NCBI GenBank assembly: GCA_008638375.1 | Contig: CM018035.1 | Location: forward strand, 5,515,077 to 5,579,076 | DNA from: Nyssa sinensis | Lineage: Eukaryota; Streptophyta; Magnoliopsida; Cornales; Nyssaceae | DNA: 64,000 nucleotides | Direction: 5' to 3' | Part shown: in pieces, positions 29,505 through 41,981 of the stretch | Layout of the letters: every line of letters begins with the position of its first letter | How positions within the stretch are numbered: the first letter of the stretch is position 1 | Position numbers and translations under genes: made by a program | Notes under the pieces: model-generated | What the model saw: the letters and a program-made list of their open reading frames with translations, nothing else | Database searches by the model: none | What the model was told of the DNA's origin: nothing

Positions 29505-31786
29505 AACTATTTGTTTTTGAAAAAAAGTGGCTTGAGATTTGACCTAATTATAATATATTTTCTCTTCTTTTAAATAATTATGCATCTGCATAAATGAGAA
29601 GATTTTTAGTACCCTTAGATCACGAGCGTGACATAAATTTTAATGTTGGGTGTCAAGTAATTTATGTACCACTTTAGTAGGACATAACCTTACATGTTAG
29701 CATACTGTTGGAGGATGCATGACATAGTCGTGTGATACCTCTCAAGCTCTGAATATTTACTCATGCACATACAAATATAGATTTAGGGAGAGAAGGAAAG
29801 CTTTAGAATGAGGGTGGCATCGTCATGTAATAGTTCTCAAGCATCAATTCGTTTTTCATCAATTGTTTGTTGAAGACATTGTTTTGATGATGAGTATCCT
29901 TTGATGTTATTTAAGCATCAATTCGATCTTTGAATAGTGAACAAATCAAATATTTGGGACCAATACAATTTTCACGGAAATAAAAAATAACCAACAGCCA
30001 AATTCAAAGATTTAACTAATTTCCTAACCTAGTTGTCCCCATTACTCTTGATTCCAAAAACCTAGATGCGAGAACATGTTTGAAAAATTATTTTTGATTA
30101 AATTTGTGATTATTTTGACAACATCAAGTTGTTGTCATTGACCTTGGCCATTGTGGGTTTGGGAGTTCTCTTTGGTTTCTTTGTTCCGCCGTCTTCACCA
30201 CTACCACTTTGCAACCATCTTCGTCACCTTCATCACATTCTTTGACCATGTCATTTCCATTATCATCGCTTCTAACATCTTTGTCGTCATCGCCACCTCT
30301 CCCTCCACCACCTCCGTCGACATTGATTCCACCTTCCTCTTGAGCTCTCCCCGAGCAAAAAAAAATATAAATTGATCAGAATGTTGGTATCTCTATTTAG
30401 GCTGTGAGATGTAATGAGGGGTTGTGCTAGCGAGTCTTTTTAACAATTCGTCTCGTTGTGCTGTGAGTGCTCTTACCATTTATTTTTCTCAATTAACTTT
30501 TATGACTATATAACATTCGGAATTTATGGAGCATTTTTTTATATTTTATTAAAATAAGAATAAAATATACATTTTATTAAAATCAATTGGTAAAATAACA
30601 TTTTTGTCTATAGAGAATGCAATGGAATCAAAGGGAATGAATGTCCAAGAATATATGTGTCACAATTTTAATGTGCCACGTATGTATTCAGCATGTCATA
30701 TGACTATTTAATTTTAATTAAAAAAATAAAAAATTAAATAAATCAAAAAGTATATGTGCACTACATATATGATAAATTACAATTAAGATACATATATAAA
30801 TAGGAGAAAATTTCTCATACCAAATTTAGAATTAAATATTGTCCTTTTTCAAATAGTGGGTCATTGCTCCAATTAAACTAATCTTTAGAAGTTTGAGTGA
30901 AATTTTCCCTTTATTTTCTTTTTTCATATCATTAATCTCACTTTTTAAAGTATTTGATGTATTATAGGTGCCCAATAAGGTGGGTCCTTGCTACAATTAA
31001 CCTAATACTTAGAGGTCTAGGTGAGTTTTTTTTTTATATCATTCATCTCTCTTCTTAAAGTCTCATACATATTATATGAGGCCATTAAGGAGAGACTGAG
31101 TGTGACAATAGTTAGGAATGGTAACGAGACGAGGCTTCATTCATGTGCCATTAAAAAATAACATCCTCCATTCTCATCATCATGCCTAAAAATTTGTTTT
31201 GAATTTTATTTTAATTTTAAAAATTAAAGTTAATCAATTAAAATTATTAAAAACACAAATTCATATTTACGTGCACACACATATATACAAATTATAATAT
31301 ATATTCACGTATTATACATATACACATATTTAAACTTATATATGTGAGAGTATTTAGTAAAATATGAAAATATTCAAAGATATTAATATAATTTAAATAT
31401 ATAATCGATGCGGGATGTGGTACTTTTTCTCATCTTTGCCACTAGTCCGTTTCAGATTATAATATACTTTCTCATTCCCAGCTTCATTTTATTTATTTTA
31501 TTTCCAAATTCAGTCCCATGCGAAACGAGACTAGGACGGATCAAGATAAATTATCATCCCAATAGATAGTCCAAATTACTTTTTAACATTCTCTCCGTGC
31601 ACACTTCACCCAAGTTTGGGATTATTAAAATAATTACAACAAGCATTGTTTTTTTTTTTTATTAATTTTTCCAATGCTTCCAAGCACAATACCTTGAGAA
31701 GATCTCTTTCAAATCACTTGGTGATCAAGTCTTTTTCAGACAGATAATAGTGACAATTTGAGGACTTTACATAATAGGGCCGACTC
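29505..31786. repeat. Repeated block R, copy 2
   Basis: The sequence aligns with copy 1 (20864-22155 plus 24596-25515) and copy 3 (56305-58010). It lacks the copia insertion and so shows the empty site. It ends abruptly at about 31786, where the text switches to sequence matching 61322 onward immediately upstream of RPL7-1. Confidence 0.85.
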
Positions 31787-31937
31787 ATTAGTAGAAAAAA
31801 TCGAAAATTAGTATACATGGTTTGTAACTAAAGAAGTGAGGTTTGCCAACTATTAATGTAATATGCATGTGTAGCGCGTATGTATATATTTATTTTGCTT
31901 ATTACAGTATCAGGTAGATATATTGCTATAGACAATT

Positions 31938-34900
31938 ATGGCTGATGAGGAACCGAAGCCACTCGCATATATACCGGAGACGATATTGAAGAAAAGAAAG
32001 AGCAATGAGGATTGGGCGATCAGAAGGAAACAACAACTGGAGGACAGGATAAAGAAATCGAAGGGTGATAATTTTGTCATCAAGAAGCCTGAGCAGTTCA
32101 TCAAAGAGTATCGAGACAGGGTAATTATTTACATTATCACAATGTAGTTGATTCTTCACATGTTGATTTAGCGCATGTTTGATGCACTTTTATGTAGATT
32201 TTGTTGGTAAAGCTTATTGATTTGATCCCTACTATTTTCTCCCGTTTTACTTGTCAACATTTTCATTAGTAATATTGGATTGAGGGATTTGGAAAGAAAG
32301 GAGAGGAAAGGGGAAGCAAGGCTCATTTCATGTTTCTTATAGCAGCTATTTCACACATTTTGAATCTGTATAGCATTTTTCATAGCATGTAGTTCATTGG
32401 ATTTTTTTTTGAAGGTCATTTTCTATCTGTTCAAAAAGTGCCCTGATTGCTGCAATTTTTTTACATCCATATAAGTGGCATCTGCATCAAGATTGACAAC
32501 TGCTATTTCATTACAAGATTAATTATTCTTATGTCATTGGTTATTTTTGCTTTTAAAAGGGAAGTAACCAATAAAATACACTATTTCATATCTTTCTTTC
32601 ATCATATGTGTATATTCTTTCTAACATTATGCTACTTTAAACTCCCAATCTCTTAGAGGTCAGTTGAAAATCTCTCTAGATTCCAACTGGGTTTGTTTGC
32701 ATCTAAGGTCTGTTGCAGTCCATGATAAATCATCTAATATTCTTTTTGTATTCTGTTTTATACCCAGGAATTGGACCTCGTCCAGATGAAACATAGGGGA
32801 AAGCAACAAAGCCGAGCATTGGTGCCACCAGAGTCCAAGCTGCTTTTCGTCATTCGTATTGGGGGGTGGGTTTTTGTTGTTATGATTGCAATGATTTCCC
32901 CTACATGTCTTTTTTTTCGTTCTAACTCTTTTTTTTACCAATTATTTTCAGGAAAAATGACATGCACCCAAAAACTAGGAAGATTTTACATTCTCTTAGA
33001 CTCGGGAAAATCTTCAATGGTGTCTTTGTGAAGACAAATGAAAGGATGATAGAAATTCTACGAAAGGTGGAACCATACATCACATATGGGTAATAAACAA
33101 GTCTCTATTGCTAAGCAAATAATGTATGCTTGATGTTAACAAGAGGAAATGTATATATCCTCGGTGTTACTTTCATTCATTTATGAACTTCTGTCCAGAA
33201 GTAATTCACCTTCTCACAAGTGATATTGATACTTGTTTTTCTAGTAAATAAAATATGCCATTAAAAGGTGTCAAAAGGAGATGCAACCCGATGTAGTGAC
33301 GATGTATTTCAATAAGACCTATATAATCCTATACAATAGCCAGCGAATTAAAAAACTCAACAAAATGCAAGAAATCTTCAAGTGAGGGTTCCCCCCCTTG
33401 GTCATGCTATTTAAAAAAAAGAAAAACTCTTAAGCTAAGAAGTACGAATATGAGACATAGATACGACATGACTTGGACATGCAGATACGACATTTTAAAA
33501 AAAGTAGGACGCGTATTTGTTATGGTCATGTTGAATAATTTTTTTTTATTGTTTTATATGATTATATAATAAAATCTAACATTATTTCAATCGTAATTGG
33601 AATAAGAACACACAAATCATTACAATATTATTAAGATATCAAAATAACGAAGTTATAAAATAAAAATTCAAGAAGTTCATTTAATCGTTAACATTAATTA
33701 TCCAAGCTTCAAAACAAATTTACTAACTAGCACATAAAACATATATAGATTTACATATCTATAACCACCCAAAAGAAAAGCAGGAGAAGAGGGAAAAAGG
33801 AGGGGAAAGTTTTTAAAAAATAGCAAAAAACGTATCCAAAATGTGTCCCTAACGTGTCAAACTCGTCCTAATGTGTCCATTATATGTTAGGGACGTGTCT
33901 CAAAAAAAATAAAATAAAATTGGGTACTCTTTTTTCGCGTATTTGAGACGTCTATGTCCAACACATGTATGACACTGGTACGTGTGCCAAATTAAAGTGT
34001 CTATGCTTCATAAATACGAAGTGCAAATTTGACACTCCTTGTTCGTGTGTCTCGGACGTATCAGTGTCCCAACATTGATACATGAGCCAAATTAAAGTGT
34101 CCACGCTTCATTGATACTAAGTAAATGCTCTGCAAGTTATGAATAGACGACTCCATACCCTCAAAAGATCTCCAATCTCTCACCTCACAATTGTATCACA
34201 TAAGAAGGGGAATATTCAGCTTTTCTTTAGAGCTGAGACCTAGCATTAGGCCTCCAATCTGGTTGTAGTTTCTTTATAGATTTCACACATAAATTAACCA
34301 AATAACACGGCTCTTATCAAGCCATCATATGTGATTGTAATGCATGGTTGTTCTTTAGGCTTCAACTGGATGTATTTTAGTGTTTTATGCTGCCCTCTTT
34401 GTTTTTCGTGAACCTGCATTGAGAATAGGATGGTATTGGCATAACATTGTGCGACTTATTCAAAAAATAAAATAAATATGACATAACTGTGTGAGAGTGT
34501 ATCGTTATGTAAGTTCTTTAGAGCAACCTTGCATTTTCATATATAACTTAGACAGATTGCCAAATGTTGCTCATTGCAAGCATCTTGTTTTTGTCTGACA
34601 CATGGTCTTTATGCCATTTTGCTCGTGTTTGAAGATATCCTAATTTCAAGAATGTGAAAGATCTGATTTACAAGAAAGGGTTGGTGAGAATCGATAAGCA
34701 GAGAGTACCTTTAACAGACAATAATGTTATTGAACAGGTATGAGATATATCTTGTTAAATTGTGTTGCATCATTTCCCAGTTAGATATCTACCCAAGTGT
34801 TCTAATATCGTGTCATGCTGTTTTACTTCTTTGGCAGGTACTAGGGAAGTATGGCATTCTATGCATAGAAGACATTGTAAATGAAATTGCTAATGTCGGT

Positions 34901-35053
34901 CAACATTTTAAGGAGGTTAGCAGTTTCCTGTGCCCCTTTATGCTCAACAAGCCAGAAAAGGCATTGCAGGGAAAGAAAAGGCTATACAAAGATGGGGGAG
35001 ACACAGGAAATCGTGAGGATCACATCAACGAACTAATTAGTAAGATGAATTAG
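31938..35053 (+). CDS. 60S ribosomal protein L7-1 (uL30 family), intact copy
   Basis: This is the large-subunit ribosomal protein L7/uL30, of the divergent plant L7-1 subtype (At1g80750-like), acting in the cytoplasmic ribosome. Exons: 31938-32120, 32768-32865, 32952-33089, 34635-34737, 34838-35053. All junctions are GT/AG with consistent phase, giving 245 residues (about 247 in Arabidopsis). Recognisable stretches are YIPETILKKRK near the start, LLFVIRIGGKNDMHPKTRK, EPYITYGYPNFKNVKDLIYK, LTDNNVIEQ and the C-terminal GGDTGNREDHINELISKMN. Intron 3 holds a MITE-like insertion. A 5' UTR acceptor (CTATAG) lies just before ACAATTATGG. Only about 150 bp of ancestral upstream sequence remains before the ATG; beyond that is repeat block R. 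The proximal promoter seen in the other copy (61100-61321) is absent. Expression from a new or distant promoter is inferred, not shown. Confidence 0.93.
33435..34115. mobile_element. MITE-like insertion in RPL7-1 intron 3 (GTGTC-rich family)
   Basis: The insert starts CTAAGAAGTAC at 33435 and ends near CCACGCTTCATTGATACT, an imperfect inverted match. Its ends are packed with GTGTC/GGACACG motifs. Its right end is duplicated (about 33950-34025 and 34030-34110). The same family, with cleaner ends, is at 43131-43487. The same insertion is in the other RPL7-1 copy (63077-63750), so it predates the duplication. Confidence 0.65.
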
Positions 35054-36044
35054 TGTTAAGAAAATCGGTCCTACAAAAGCAATCAAATTTGTTTAGTGTT
35101 CGTTTACTTGAGATTGGACCTTACATGACCTGCGGTGGCGTGTATCTCAATTATTTTGGTTTTGTTATTGATTCAATTAATGTTTATCAGTCTTGTTTTT
35201 CACAGTTCTTGGAGTAGTTTAACTAATTAAGTGTCATCCAAGTGACAATATGGGTTGTAAAATAGTACTGTTCAGCGTTTTGTCTCGGGGTTGAACATCA
35301 CAAGCGTCCAATACTAGTAGCAATTACTGAAGTTTGAAAGTGGATTTTTTTGGTTTCTCTAACATGTTTGTCACCTGTTTAGAGGGTGATGCTGAGGTAG
35401 ATATTGATAAATCTACCCTTTGGAAGGCCTTTGAAATGGATTTTGAGAATGCAAGAAAAGTGAAAAATCTGATGCTAATGGCATTTAAGTTTCAAGAGAT
35501 CATTACCAAACATGATGTATTCAGCTTCTCTTGGTCCTCTGCTTTGTTGGGCTTGAAAAAATCCTTTTGGAGTTGGTTTACCTATGGTGCTTTGATATTT
35601 CATTGATTGTTTGCAACACTTGGCATGAACTGTTTCTGAACTAGGCTATATGTAGAAGGGTCTATGTTTCAAGTCTTCCACTTCCCCAACCTGAGCTCTT
35701 GTTCCATTAAATACCAGATAATTTTTCCTTTTTGAATGCCTTCAAGAGTCCTAATACTCGGTTGATGAGTGTTTCTTTTTCACAAAATAATTTCGTTTAT
35801 AAGATAATTTATATCGATTTTTTTTTAAAATCTTTGATAATTATATTAATTTTTTTTAAAGATTTTTAAAATTATATATCCCCATCCCTTAAAAAAAAAA
35901 AAATTGTCTCTAATAATATTTATAAAATACGGGGAATGAGTGAAAGTTCATGGATCATGTAACTGCGAGAGACCGTGTAATTTATCCATATTTAACTATA
36001 CTTCCCGGCCTCTCCGTGTACGCCTGTGAATAACTATACTTAAA
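35054..36044. other. Intergenic; unrecognised 80-codon open frame at 35364-35606
   Basis: The frame from ATG 35364 (starting MFVTCLEGDAEVDIDKSTLW) has a protein-like composition but matches no family I know. It lies about 300 bp beyond the RPL7-1 stop and may be a decayed exon or chance. At about 35790-35890 there is another half-arm of the foldback MITE family. Otherwise nothing is seen. Confidence 0.3.
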
Positions 36045-36388
36045 ATGGAGAACGGAGACGCCTGGTTGGCCCCAGACAAGCTCTACCACTTCCTCTTCTG
36101 CTTCTTCGTTTCTGTTACTTTCTCGCTCATCGCAACCCGAACCCCTATCCCTTTATCCGCCGTAGGAGCATCTGGGTCGGATCAATCGCTTCACTTGCCG
36201 CCGGTGCCGCGAAAGAGGCCGCCGATGAGTTTGGCTTCTTCCAATCAGCCGGTGCCTCCGCCAAAGACGCCTTTTTTGACTTGCTTGGTATTCTCGTAGC
36301 TGCGCTCGTTCTATCGCTAGTTAAGTCCTTCTCTCTATGGCTCAAACCTGATCAATTGGGTCAAGTTCGAGGGCTTGAGATAGTTTGA
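36045..36388 (+). pseudogene. Small plant membrane protein gene with a frameshift
   Basis: The first frame reads MENGDAWLAPDKLYHFLFC with a hydrophobic segment (about residues 14-29). Near 36145 the homologous reading moves to another frame (FIRRRSIWVGSIASLAAGAA, then KEAADEFGFFQSAGASAKD and a second hydrophobic stretch LLGILVAALVLSLV), stopping at TGA 36386-36388. Joined, the two parts resemble a family of about 110-residue uncharacterised plant proteins with two membrane segments. The shift fits loss of one base in the C-rich run CGAACCCCTATCCC. No intron boundary explains it. It could be a true pseudogene or a homopolymer sequencing error. Confidence 0.65.
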
Positions 36389-37829
36389 TTGATCGATTGG
36401 ATCACGATGATTCGTGCAATTCTGCATTGTGGATTGTTGAGGTTAGTTTGTATATAGAAGATTGATTTGTTTGGTTTCCGAAGAAAATGTATGAAAAGAA
36501 AAGAATTATTTGCAATTTTTGGATCTTAGAATTCGTATAGTTCGGGACGCAAGGAAACGTATGGGCCCATTTGTTTTTTGGATGAGTGTAAGGGTCCATA
36601 TGTTTTAAGAATCAAATTCGTCTTCTGAAATTGGTTTTCATTTCCAACGTGAAAACAATGTTTTTTTTAATAGTAAAGATAGGTTTTTTCAGTTGTGGGA
36701 CAATTTTAGCTTACCAATTTCTTGCATTAAAATGAGAAACTATATTACCTTTCAAAAATTTATTTTCTTTTACTCTTAAGGTTTTTTAGCAACCAGACGG
36801 AGGAGTGACTGGTTTTGATTATTCTGCACATTATGTTGATTATAATGTTTTTCTTTGATACTGATTATGTTATTATGCATACGCATGGAGTATACCTTTT
36901 TCTTAGTGGCTTTGTTCACTATAGTGTGTATATGGATGCAAATTACAGTCTTCTGTGTTATAATGGATTGTTGCTTTTTTGGGCCTTCTGATTTCATGTC
37001 TGGATGAATGAATAAACATTAGCTTGGCAAAAAGGAACTTAGAAATATACATAGGAGGGCTGTTATAGAAATATCAAAAATTTTGAGGGAGCGGTGGCCC
37101 CCCTAGCCACCCCCAAGTCAGCCACTGTAGTCTGTACATATTCATTTAATGTGATTGGTTCATTTTTCTTAGTTGGAGAGAAATGGTTGAAACTTTAGAA
37201 GTGATTTCATGCTGATATTAATTAGGCACAGGATGGTAGATATTGAGTTGATATTCGGGGATTTGCATAGCATAGTCAAGAAGGCGGATAAGGCAGATGA
37301 GATGACATGCATATCTAACTGATTTGATGAGGTGATGATATGTACCAATATTCCGCAGGCTTTTTAGATTGAAAAATTATTTTAGAGGTAGTTTGATATT
37401 TTTTCCCTTGTATTTTTAATTAAATTTACTATTGTAGCTATGTGGGTGGAGACAATAAGAAGAAAACATGAGGGCTTGTGACATTGAGGGATATAGCTGT
37501 AAAGTGATGATTGTTCTAAATGGCAAAGAAAGGATTCACGTTGCCCACCCAAAGTCATTAGTATTTGAAGCTTTGTTGGTTTGACTTTAGTAACTAGACT
37601 AACTATAAATTTTTTTTTGTTTCATTGTTCTTTTGAGAAAAGGATCTGAAGCCAATGGATAGGCATATTTTAGTATCATGAAAGTGCCTGGTTTAGCTGA
37701 ACCAGCCTACTGAAGAAGATTGAGCTCCAATGATCATGCATGAAGGCAAACTCAGATAGGGCTTACATATACTAGGGTGGAGAGCTTGAACCTACTTTGG
37801 CTGCAATTCAATAGTCATGAATAGGCTAA

Positions 37830-38060
37830 AAATACTCGACTTATTTACATTGCCAGCCCTCTCCTGGTTACATCAATCTGGGTGTTATAATTATATTGTT
37901 TCACAAAATGCATTGGCAATGTCATCCCAGGATTTAAGGGTAGAATTTTCGATCTGTGTGAACCATAGCCCAGAGGCCCACTAGGAGTTCTAGGAAAGAT
38001 TTGGGCCATCTGCTTCTGAGTCAGCCCCATAGAACTTGCATATAAGAAATGACTTCACCT
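37830..38060 (-). pseudogene. Decayed retrotransposon gag fragment
   Basis: On the minus strand two frames together give a Gag-domain pattern: SGLWFTQIENSTLKSWDDI in one frame, then VKQYNYNTQIDVTRRGL in another. The WF...SW.DI..F...Y.YN...R..L spacing is typical of retrotransposon Gag. Stops and a frameshift show it is dead, and no LTRs were found around it. Confidence 0.5.
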
Positions 38061-38449
38061 AATCCAAGAGAGAGTTGCATCTATGCAGAGGAATTTTGGA
38101 ATATAAAGGAGAGAAAAATTTCATGACAAGTGAAATGTTTACCCTTACTAATTTTTAAAATCGCCAAAAAAAAAAAAAGTTCAAAAAAAATTGTCTGGTT
38201 ACTATTAGTTGGAGGAAACCAGAATGAGCACACATTTCTAGAACCCAATCTGAAACTACAAACTTGAGTTATTAGTCGCATTTCCTATATGAGTTTCATG
38301 TTTTCCCTAGAAGAGCTAATAACTTGAAACAAAAGATATTCCAGATGAATGGGCATAGATGTTGAGAAGGTCAACTTAAACGTACTGAGAAAATTATGAT
38401 TGTTAAAGGATGCTTGATGTCATCGTTAGAGGATATAATATTAAAGTTA

Positions 38450-38715
38450 CGCCTTCTCTAATAACTTAAGCTTTTAGAGTAATTGGTTGTCTAATATAGT
38501 ATCAAATCCTTGGTTATGACAGGTCTTGGATTCAAGTCTCACTATTTGCATTTATTCTCCGCTTGTATTTGCACTCTCTTCTCTTTTGCATTTGTCTGTG
38601 GTATCTTTACCTTTTCACGTGCGAGTCCGGAGTTGCACGTGAGGGGGAATGTTGAGAGCTGGATATACATTGTTGTCCCATTGTCTAATAGTTTAAACTT
38701 TTAGAGCAATTGGTT
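38450..38715. repeat. Retroelement-like scrap
   Basis: The phrases TTAAGCTTTTAGAGTAATTGG (near 38467) and TTAAACTTTTAGAGCAATTGG (near 38695) are near copies that bracket sequence ending GTGAGGGGGAATGTTGAGAG. A purine tract followed by TGTTGAGAGC resembles a polypurine tract/LTR start. No target duplication was fixed. Confidence 0.35.
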
Positions 38716-39327
38716 CCTTGACGGTCACTATTTCTGCACCAGGTTCTTTTGCCAAGATGAATGAGTGGTTTTCTTTTTTGAGGGGACAATTGAGGAGTTA
38801 GGAGAATAATAATGGTATTTTTTTGGCCATTTGTTTGCCTGTTTAATTGAAAAGCAATTGAAAATATATTATGTCACCTTCATAATGGACTCATGATCAA
38901 ACAAGACCCTTGAGCTTAAATATGTTACATGACTATTAAAGAGGAGATAAAAACCTAAAAGAAGAATAATACAGAAAAATCCTTAAAATGGACTTGACCT
39001 TTCATAACACAAGCAACAGAAATTAAAAGGAAAAGTGAAATTACTCGCCCAATTCCCAGTTTTCAGCTCTCCTGTTAGGCAAAGGTCAACCACCAATCAA
39101 CTTTCCCTAGAATTTTTTTCCCTCTAAAATCTTTAGCTTGATCTATATATTTGATAAATACATATCAATGACATATTTTATTTTTATTTTTATCTATATG
39201 TACCCACCCGATCTCCATAATTGTAGTTCACTTCTTATGTTGACCTCTTCATATTTTATAACATTCACAAGTCTTCTAAAGGATCATCTGAATTTGATTG
39301 TGCAGGTCTGACGATGGTATCCATGGA

Positions 39328-41851
39328 TTACCTTCTGAAGCTATGTGCTGTTGAAGGCTTGTCATGAGTGTTGACATCTTCTTCAGGCAGCTTGACAACA
39401 GAGTAAACGCCTGCCCCAGCCAGTGCCCCAAGGATGGGTGCAGTGAGGTAGACCCATATGGCTTTGAAGTTGTTTGCAGCTATGGCTGGCCCCAGAGTTC
39501 TGACTGGATTCATTGAAGCTCCTGTGGTTTCCCTGTACCGTTACACAAAAGAGAGAAGGCTCCAGTAAGAAATTATTTTTAAGATTAAATTCTTCAAAAT
39601 TTCTTTGTGAGTTTTCTTTGAATGTCCCATAAAAGTTGAATTTATGGATTGTGCTTCACATGGTATTTAAAATGACAGACTATTCTTTAAATCAGGTGTA
39701 TTTATTTCTTAATTCCTCTGGACAGATGCTCCTTCAGCTTGAATGAAAAGTTTTGTTCTATAAATCTGCTTTCCTACTGTCAAGTTTCACTAAGCTCCCG
39801 TGTTTTCCTCCAGTTTGTCTGTCAAATCTCCTGTCTGTACCATGTCATTGTCACATCAGCATGAATAAGCCATTGGAACCCACCACTTGATAGGTTTGGG
39901 GTTAATTTAAAAACAAACTCTTACCTTTGAGATTTTCTTTTTCTTTTTCTTTTCCACCAAAACATTCTCAAGTTTTTTAACCATCTGAATCTGATGCACA
40001 TGACAGTATAGGAATCCATCAATTAGTGAGTCCTTATCATCTTGTTTTGTGACTAGAATAATGGCACTCACTATTTGAGTGCACATGTATGAGAAGTGTT
40101 GACTTAAATGGATAGAATGGATGTCCCCTTTACACATGGAGTGGAAGATCGGGAAAAAAAGGGTCTCATTTTTAGACACTAAGATGTGTGCAAAATTGGG
40201 TTGATGGGATACATTGAATCTTATTACTTGACAATGTCTGTTTGGAAGTCTTTATAAATTAAAAAAATCCAAAATACCCCGCAAATGTTCTTAGGACAGG
40301 CTAGAGAGAGAGATCTGAAATTACCCGGCTATTAGTATGTTGAGCATGACAGTAGCTCCAACCGCAATTCCCGCCAGTTCCCCCACCTGTGGAGTGACAA
40401 GGAAAGTGGACAACATGAGTCACGTTACGAAATTCTATTCATGGCCTATCATTTAATTGCACAAATTACCTCAAGAAAACTTTGTTTGCATAATGTTTTG
40501 GAAAACCTAGTCTAGTTTAAAGATGAGAAACTCCATCAGAAAAACTCATGACACACAACCAAATATATTGTAAAACAATTATTTTCAATTGGCTAAGAGA
40601 ACAGATGAGTATCGTGGGAGTGGGTATGTAATTATTTTTCTGGTTATGTGTAACTTGACCTTGATCTGATCCCCATAAATTAGTTGTTTTTAATAGCTGT
40701 TAACGGCGTAGCTGCCCAGTGAACTGGCTGGACAATAAATAATATCCATTTGTCTATATTATAATTGTTACAACTAATATCCATTGAAATTTGGGCTTAC
40801 AGTTGCCCACTTTTACCACCGACTCTTGTCTCTTAGTATTGGTTTATTGAAGGAAAAAAAAAAAATTTAAAAGAAGAATGGGACGATGAAGTACTGTCTA
40901 GTTGAAAATTCCCAAGGATGGTCTGTCATGTTTGTGTATTTTGAAGAGAAGGAAAAGAAAAAGTTATAGAAGGATTGGTTACAGCTCTCGTGTCGGTGGC
41001 CACTGCAGTTACTACAAACATGAGGTTGAAGGTAATGATGAACTCCAAAGCAAAAGCTTGACCATAGCCCCCTGAAGGGACAGTGACTCCCCCACCCATT
41101 ATGGGGTGGAAAACCACCTTGAGTACAAATGCTGCACATAATGATGCCAGTACTTGTGCTCCAATGTACACTGGCACCTGCCCAAAAGGATGTTAATGTT
41201 AGTTTACAAAATTATTGGAAGATCTGGAACAAAACTTGGGTTTGACTGCAGATGCTTACATGCTTCCATGGGAAGTGCTTGAGGGCAGCAAAGGCAATGG
41301 TGATAGATGGGTTGAGATGGGCTCCGGAGATATGGCCGGTTGACAATATGACAATCATGACAGCAAGGCCAGTGGAGGCGGCAAGACCAAGAAGGGTTTC
41401 AGGAGCCTTGTGTCTTTTGGTTCACAATGGCTGTGGCTGTACCTGCAAAGATGAGTATGAGGGTGCCTATGAACTCAGCTCCCACCTGCTTTTGGCACCC
41501 TCCCATGAACAAAAACACATGAAAGGAGAAATGGATCAGTGAGTACAATATATACATCAAATGTGCATACATATGCATTTACACACACACACACGGAGTT
41601 CAACTCCCTGTCAATTTCTCACCTACCTTTCTTGCAAGCGAGACAGGAGGAGGTGGCAATGAGCAGGAGACAGAGGGCAAGCTCCCCTCTTCCATGGCCC
41701 ATGCTTCAACACTGAAGCACTTGCAGCTTTTAAGAAGGGATCTTCTTGCATTGCCACTCCTCTCTGGTTTGAACCCACCAAAGAGAGGAGCCCCAGGAGT
41801 ACCTGGTGTTACAGGTGTTGAAGGAACCGAAGCAACATCTTCGGAGTCCAT
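39328..41851 (-). pseudogene. Aquaporin NIP6;1-type channel with a 1-base frameshift
   Basis: This is a nodulin-26-like intrinsic protein; NIP6;1 transports boric acid and other small uncharged solutes across the plasma membrane in Arabidopsis. Exons: 41627-41851, 41260-41485, 40983-41177, 40325-40386, 39328-39532. The N-terminus (TPGTPGAPLFGGF; KSCKCFSVEAWAMEEG) is specific for the NIP6;1 clade. Pore motifs are HLNPSITIAF in loop B (NPS) and [10 protein letters not shown] in loop E (NPV), with a C-terminal SFRR. Exon 2 is 226 bp instead of 225: after KTQGS the frame hits TGA (41399-41401) and homology continues one base over (ETLLGLAAS). Without the extra base the product would be 303 residues, close to the family's 305. 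As written, translation stops after 103 residues. All other exons are in frame and splice sites are good, so sequencing error is a real alternative. Confidence 0.85.
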
Positions 41852-41973
41852 CACTAGCTCACAAAGAACAGCTCAAAAGAAAGATATAATAAAAACAAAT
41901 GAGTCAGTGAGAGAAGAAGCTTGAGCTCTCACTTTTTTTGTCCTCATATTTTCATTGGTACAGAGGCTTCATT

Positions 41974-41981
41974 TATTTATA
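41974..41981 (-). promoter_or_regulatory. TATA box of the NIP6;1 gene
   Basis: TATAAATA lies about 125 bp upstream of the ATG on the coding strand. The predicted leader contains short upstream open frames, including a four-codon ATG...TGA (ATGAAAATATGA). NIP5;1 is known to be controlled by a minimal upstream ORF, but the exact AUGUAA motif is not seen here. Confidence 0.5.

Larger units (their letters stand above)
36389..39327. other. Intergenic region with retroelement debris
   Basis: Apart from the gag fragment and retroelement scrap listed separately, the text includes a transposon-like phrase GGGAGCGGTGGCCCCCCTAG at about 37089. No intact gene is seen. Confidence 0.5.

Noticed and set aside
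21510..30375. Similar 73-75 codon frames at 21510 and 30151
   Set aside because: Both lie in copies of block R; similarity comes from DNA duplication, the third copy at 56960 is broken, and the text matches no protein family.
32660..32941. Minus-strand frame over RPL7-1 exon 2
   Set aside because: Antisense shadow of the real exon and intron.
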